Shown here: piece by piece, positions 14,108 to 16,133 of the stretch
Numbering within the stretch: position 1 is the first letter of the stretch
Layout: every line of letters starts with the position of its first letter
Assembly (NCBI GenBank): GCA_045532865.1
Contig: JAZSGT010000027.1
Span: 1 to 16,133 of the forward strand
Length of the DNA: 16,133 nt
Reading direction: 5' to 3'
Origin: RGIG4140 sp045532865
GTDB taxonomy: Bacteria > Pseudomonadota > Alphaproteobacteria > CAAHEQ01 > UBA3637
The notes under the pieces: model-generated
Seen by the model: only the letters and a program-made list of their open reading frames with translations
Databases searched by the model: none
Told to the model about the DNA's origin: nothing
Position numbers and translations under genes: made by a program

Positions 14108-14422
14108 TTAGTATCTGAAGTTTGCTCTTCTGATTGTTTCATAAGCAGATGCAAAATCTCTTGCTGCGTGACCAAAATCTCTTGTTGCTCTAGATGTATC
14201 TTGAAGATTCCATTGTTGAGAGTTGTGTGTTTGAATAATTTGACCTTGTGGACCACGCATAGTTGTTGTTTGCCAAGAGTTATATCTCGTTGGTGTTTGG
14301 CATGATGGCAAGGCTGCTGTTGCTGCAACGGCTCCCAAAGAAAGTGTTGCAATAGGTTTTATTTTTTTTATTTTTGCAGCAGCAGCTTTGATTTTGCCTT
14401 TAATAGTTTCAAATGTTTTCAT
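14108..14422 (-). CDS. Small putative lipoprotein
   Basis: I do not recognise this 104-residue protein. It has an unusually long Lys-rich n-region (1-23, with KGKIKAAAAKIKKIK), a hydrophobic core (24-38) and LPSC at 38-41, which could be a lipobox with Cys41 as the lipidated residue. Pro at position -2 is uncommon. The mature part is polar and rich in Gln, Thr, Arg and Asn (GPQGQIIQTHNSQQWNLQDTSRA, then a helical ARDFASAYETIRRANFRY end), with no known domain. AGGAGGG lies 4 bases before the ATG, and a perfect consensus promoter lies upstream, so expression may be high. It is a single-gene unit closed by a bidirectional terminator. An alternative is a periplasmic protein with an ordinary signal peptide. 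Confidence 0.78.
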   Translation of the reverse strand: MKTFETIKGKIKAAAAKIKKIKPIATLSLGAVAATAALPSCQTPTRYNSWQTTTMRGPQGQIIQTHNSQQWNLQDTSRATRDFGHAARDFASAYETIRRANFRY

Positions 14423-14455
14423 TGTTCCCTCCTGTTGTTATTTGATTATAGGTAT

Positions 14456-14484
14456 ATTATACAACAAGATTATTTCTTTGTCAA
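14456..14484 (-). promoter_or_regulatory. Consensus promoter of the lipoprotein gene
   Basis: On the minus strand, TTGACA (14484-14479), exactly 17 bases, TATAAT (14461-14456): a full consensus match at both boxes. The predicted start is near 14449. Confidence 0.88.
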
Positions 14485-14508
14485 CTATTTTTTATTTGTG
14501 AAAAAAAA

Positions 14509-15306
14509 TTATCTTACATACCCTTTGTTTCTTATGACGGAACGGTATTGCCATCCATAAATAACGGTTGGGTAAGAACTGTTTCTGTGAATGTGTGGTC
14601 CATTTCTTCTTGCCATGTGGTCTAAAAATCTATCTTCTTTTCTTTGGAATAAAGTTTCATTTTCTTCAGGAAGATATTTTTTTATCAAAGATGGGTCCTT
14701 TTCGATTTCAAGAGCGATTTTGATAATTTCACGGGAAAAACAAAGTGTTGGTCCTGTTAGACCTGTATAATTTTGGTTTAAAAATGTTTGATCAATATTT
14801 TCTGTTAAAATGAAGCCTTCGTGATATGCTGAAGATGATAGATATATTTCCTCTTTTGAAAATTGATTAAATGCAGCATTGACCTCTTCCACATAATCAG
14901 GAGAATACCAATCGTCATCGTCAATTTTACAAAAAATATCATATTTATCTAAATCAACGTCTCTCATTGTGTCTAATAAGTTGGAATATTGGCTTCTGTT
15001 TTTGTCGAATCGAATGCGAACACGGCCTGTTTTTTCAAATTGTTCAAACTCTCTTAAGAATGTGTTTCGAAAAGCAGAATCGTTTGGACTTCCTTTGATA
15101 GATACGCTGATGTCATGGTTTTTATATGTTTGATCTAACAAGCGTCTAATTTGGCCAGACAGAAAAATGGGTCGTTTAAATGAGGATAAACATAGAAGAA
15201 TTTTATATTCCTTATTATGAGATGGTATTTGTTTGAAAAAAGATGTTGTGATTGCTAGTGTTAATAATAAAAAACAAGTAACTAGTTTAAAAGTTGTTCT
15301 TTTCAT
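14509..15306 (-). CDS. Anchored family-2-type glycosyltransferase
   Basis: This is a putative sugar transferase of the GT-A fold; donor and acceptor are unknown. Of 265 residues, 7-24 form a signal anchor or signal peptide. YKILLCLSSFKRP (34-46) matches the first strand and loop of GT2 enzymes. LLDQTYKNHDISVSI follows, and the metal/nucleotide DXD box is FCKIDDDDWYSPDYV (Asp129-132). A GLTGPTLCFSREI segment (182-194) fits the acceptor region. The N-terminal hydrophobic segment is unusual, because GT2 enzymes using nucleotide sugars need cytoplasmic exposure. A signal anchor with the catalytic domain inside is possible but would require that orientation. Its AAGGA Shine-Dalgarno overlaps the slyX stop, so it is the second gene of a two-gene operon. 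No clear terminator was seen. Confidence 0.8.
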   Translation of the reverse strand: MKRTTFKLVTCFLLLTLAITTSFFKQIPSHNKEYKILLCLSSFKRPIFLSGQIRRLLDQTYKNHDISVSIKGSPNDSAFRNTFLREFEQFEKTGRVRIRFDKNRSQYSNLLDTMRDVDLDKYDIFCKIDDDDWYSPDYVEEVNAAFNQFSKEEIYLSSSAYHEGFILTENIDQTFLNQNYTGLTGPTLCFSREIIKIALEIEKDPSLIKKYLPEENETLFQRKEDRFLDHMARRNGPHIHRNSSYPTVIYGWQYRSVIRNKGYVR

Positions 15307-15314
15307 GTGAATCC

Positions 15315-15518
15315 TTAATAATGAGGTGGGGGTGTTTCTTCTGAAAGAGGTTTAACAGGGCTTTCTTTTAAAAATTCCATCAGCATTTTATTTTGTTTGA
15401 CAAGTGATTCAATGATTTTTGACATCCGAATACATTCATCATTAAGTTCGGAAATTATTTTTTCATGATTTGTGTATAAGATTTCTAAATCAATCAATCG
15501 TTTTTCAATGTTGTTCAT
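15315..15518 (-). CDS. slyX: SlyX family protein
   Basis: This 67-residue coiled-coil protein has a heptad-rich helix (about 2-50, IEKRLIDLEILYTNHEKIISEL...) and ends in the diagnostic SlyX tail ETPPPHY. The E. coli protein (72 residues) ends the same way. The biochemical role of SlyX is not established. The family is widespread in Proteobacteria as a small cytoplasmic coiled coil. AAGGA lies 7 bases before the ATG. The gene is first in an operon with the glycosyltransferase, whose Shine-Dalgarno overlaps its stop, and it is divergent from rpmI-rplT. Confidence 0.92.
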   Translation of the reverse strand: MNNIEKRLIDLEILYTNHEKIISELNDECIRMSKIIESLVKQNKMLMEFLKESPVKPLSEETPPPHY

Positions 15519-15542
15519 TTTTGTTTCCTTATTGTTTTTTGT

Positions 15543-15571
15543 ATTCTATTATTAAGAAGAGAAATAATCAA
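15543..15571 (-). promoter_or_regulatory. slyX promoter
   Basis: On the minus strand, TTGATT (15571-15566), 17 bases, TAGAAT (15548-15543). The predicted start is near 15536. Confidence 0.65.
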
Positions 15572-15592
15572 CTGTTTTTTATCAAAAAACAA

Positions 15593-15621
15593 TTGACAAA
15601 TCTTGTTTTTTTTGATATAAA
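15593..15621 (+). promoter_or_regulatory. rpmI-rplT promoter
   Basis: Perfect TTGACA (15593-15598), 17 bases, TATAAA (15616-15621). The start is predicted near 15628, giving a leader of about 70 bases. The leader contains a small stem, AAGGC (15640-15644) with GCCTT (15653-15657), a possible site for ribosomal-protein feedback (inference). Confidence 0.8.
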
Positions 15622-15698
15622 ATAGCTCGTTCGGCCAAAAAGGCTACAGGCTGCCTTCAGGTCATTTGATAACATTTTATTAGTAAAGGGAAATGAAA

Positions 15699-15893
15699 AT
15701 GCCTAAATTAAAAACAAAAAGCGCAGTTAAGAAGCGTTTTTCCTTAACAGGAACAGGAAAGATCAAAGGAACTCAATCCTTTAAACGTCACAACTTGCTT
15801 TGTAAAACTTCTAAAATGAAAAGAAAAGCAAAAGGCTGCACAATTATGAGTGAAGCTGCTTCAAAAGTCATTAAGAAATTTTTGATCGGATAA
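15699..15893 (+). CDS. rpmI: Ribosomal protein bL35
   Basis: bL35 is a small basic 50S subunit protein. The 64-residue product begins MPKLKTKSAVKKRF, which matches the canonical family start (MPKMKTKSSAKKRF), and ends in a helix typical of the family. The ATG at 15699 is preferred to the one six bases upstream because AAAGGGA sits about 8 bases before it, and because homologues begin MPK. It is followed 12 bases later by rplT, the usual partner. No infC lies immediately upstream, so the pair is transcribed from its own promoter. Confidence 0.96.
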   Translation: MPKLKTKSAVKKRFSLTGTGKIKGTQSFKRHNLLCKTSKMKRKAKGCTIMSEAASKVIKKFLIG

Positions 15894-15905
15894 GGAGGTT
15901 TACAA

Positions 15906-16133
15906 ATGGCTAGAGTTAAACGCGGCACGACAGTTCGTGCAAAACATAACAAAATTTTAAAAATGGCAAAAGGTTACCGTGGACGTAACTCCAAGGTTTA
16001 TACCGTTGCAAAACAAAAAGTTGAAAAAGGTTTGCAATATGCCTACCGTGACCGTCGCAAGAAAAAAACAGAAATCCGCCAATTGTGGATTGTCCGCATC
16101 AATGCGGCTGTTCGTGCAAACGGCATGGTTTAT
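15906..16133 (+). CDS. rplT: Ribosomal protein bL20, 3'-partial
   Basis: bL20 binds 23S rRNA early in 50S assembly and, in some bacteria, represses its own operon. The 76 codons present read MARVKRGTTVRAKHNKILKM..., followed by AKGYRGRNSKVYTVAKQKVEKGLQYAYRDRRKKK and IRQLWIVRINAAVRANG, a continuous match to the L20 pattern. The frame is open to the right edge. The family is about 117 residues, so about 40 are missing here. A full AAGGAGGT (15892-15899) overlaps the rpmI stop and lies 6 bases before the ATG, giving strong coupling. Confidence 0.96.
   Translation, partial: MARVKRGTTVRAKHNKILKMAKGYRGRNSKVYTVAKQKVEKGLQYAYRDRRKKKTEIRQLWIVRINAAVRANGMVY

Noticed and set aside
14020..14352. 110-codon minus ORF overlapping the lipoprotein gene
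   Set aside because: It is a frame shadow that runs across the bidirectional terminator and has no ribosome-binding site. The overlapping frame has a strong one and a signal sequence.
1..16133. CRISPR arrays or insertion sequences
   Set aside because: No regularly spaced direct repeats, transposase ORF or terminal inverted repeats were seen.

Overview
This AT-rich window most likely comes from an alphaproteobacterium. IF-1 ends in the alphaproteobacterial style (TPYDLTKGRI), LexA matches the alphaproteobacterial pattern (SKSGIHR, RRSPNKARAIEV), SlyX ends in ETPPPHY, and EI-Ntr carries an N-terminal GAF domain. Low GC and several lineage-specific small proteins suggest an uncultured, possibly host-associated group, but the sequence alone does not settle the genus. 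Many promoters read cleanly as TTGAC(A/T), a 16-18 base gap, then TATAAT-like.

Left part, 1-10530, all on the plus strand. A partial repeat protein enters from the left edge. Next comes a cluster with its own promoter: infA, an unknown multi-pass membrane protein, uvrB and an anchored alpha/beta hydrolase. A second tight cluster follows: ptsP (nitrogen-PTS enzyme I), a single-domain GlmU-type nucleotidyltransferase, a tiny exported four-cysteine protein and glucokinase. It ends at tRNA-Asp(GTC) and a strong intrinsic terminator. The second cluster links glucose phosphorylation, UDP-sugar supply and PEP-dependent phospho-signalling.

Middle, 10531-12572. This holds a hairpin-rich untranslated stretch, two divergent unknown membrane-protein genes, and a long AT-rich region. 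The most interesting feature lies here: a complete, unannotated small-RNA gene on the minus strand (about 12025-12177). It has a near-consensus promoter, a 5' hairpin, two large hairpins whose loops expose C-rich (anti-Shine-Dalgarno-like) tracts, and a rho-independent terminator. Its 3' end abuts the stop codon of the convergent membrane gene.

Right part, 12573-16133. lexA (minus) is divergent from an ankyrin-repeat gene (plus). Then come a small putative lipoprotein (minus), a slyX-glycosyltransferase pair (minus), and the start of the rpmI-rplT ribosomal operon (plus), with rplT running off the right edge. rplT has no stop codon inside the window. For lexA, the ankyrin gene, rpmI and the hydrolase, I moved the start to an internal Met because a Shine-Dalgarno site supports it.
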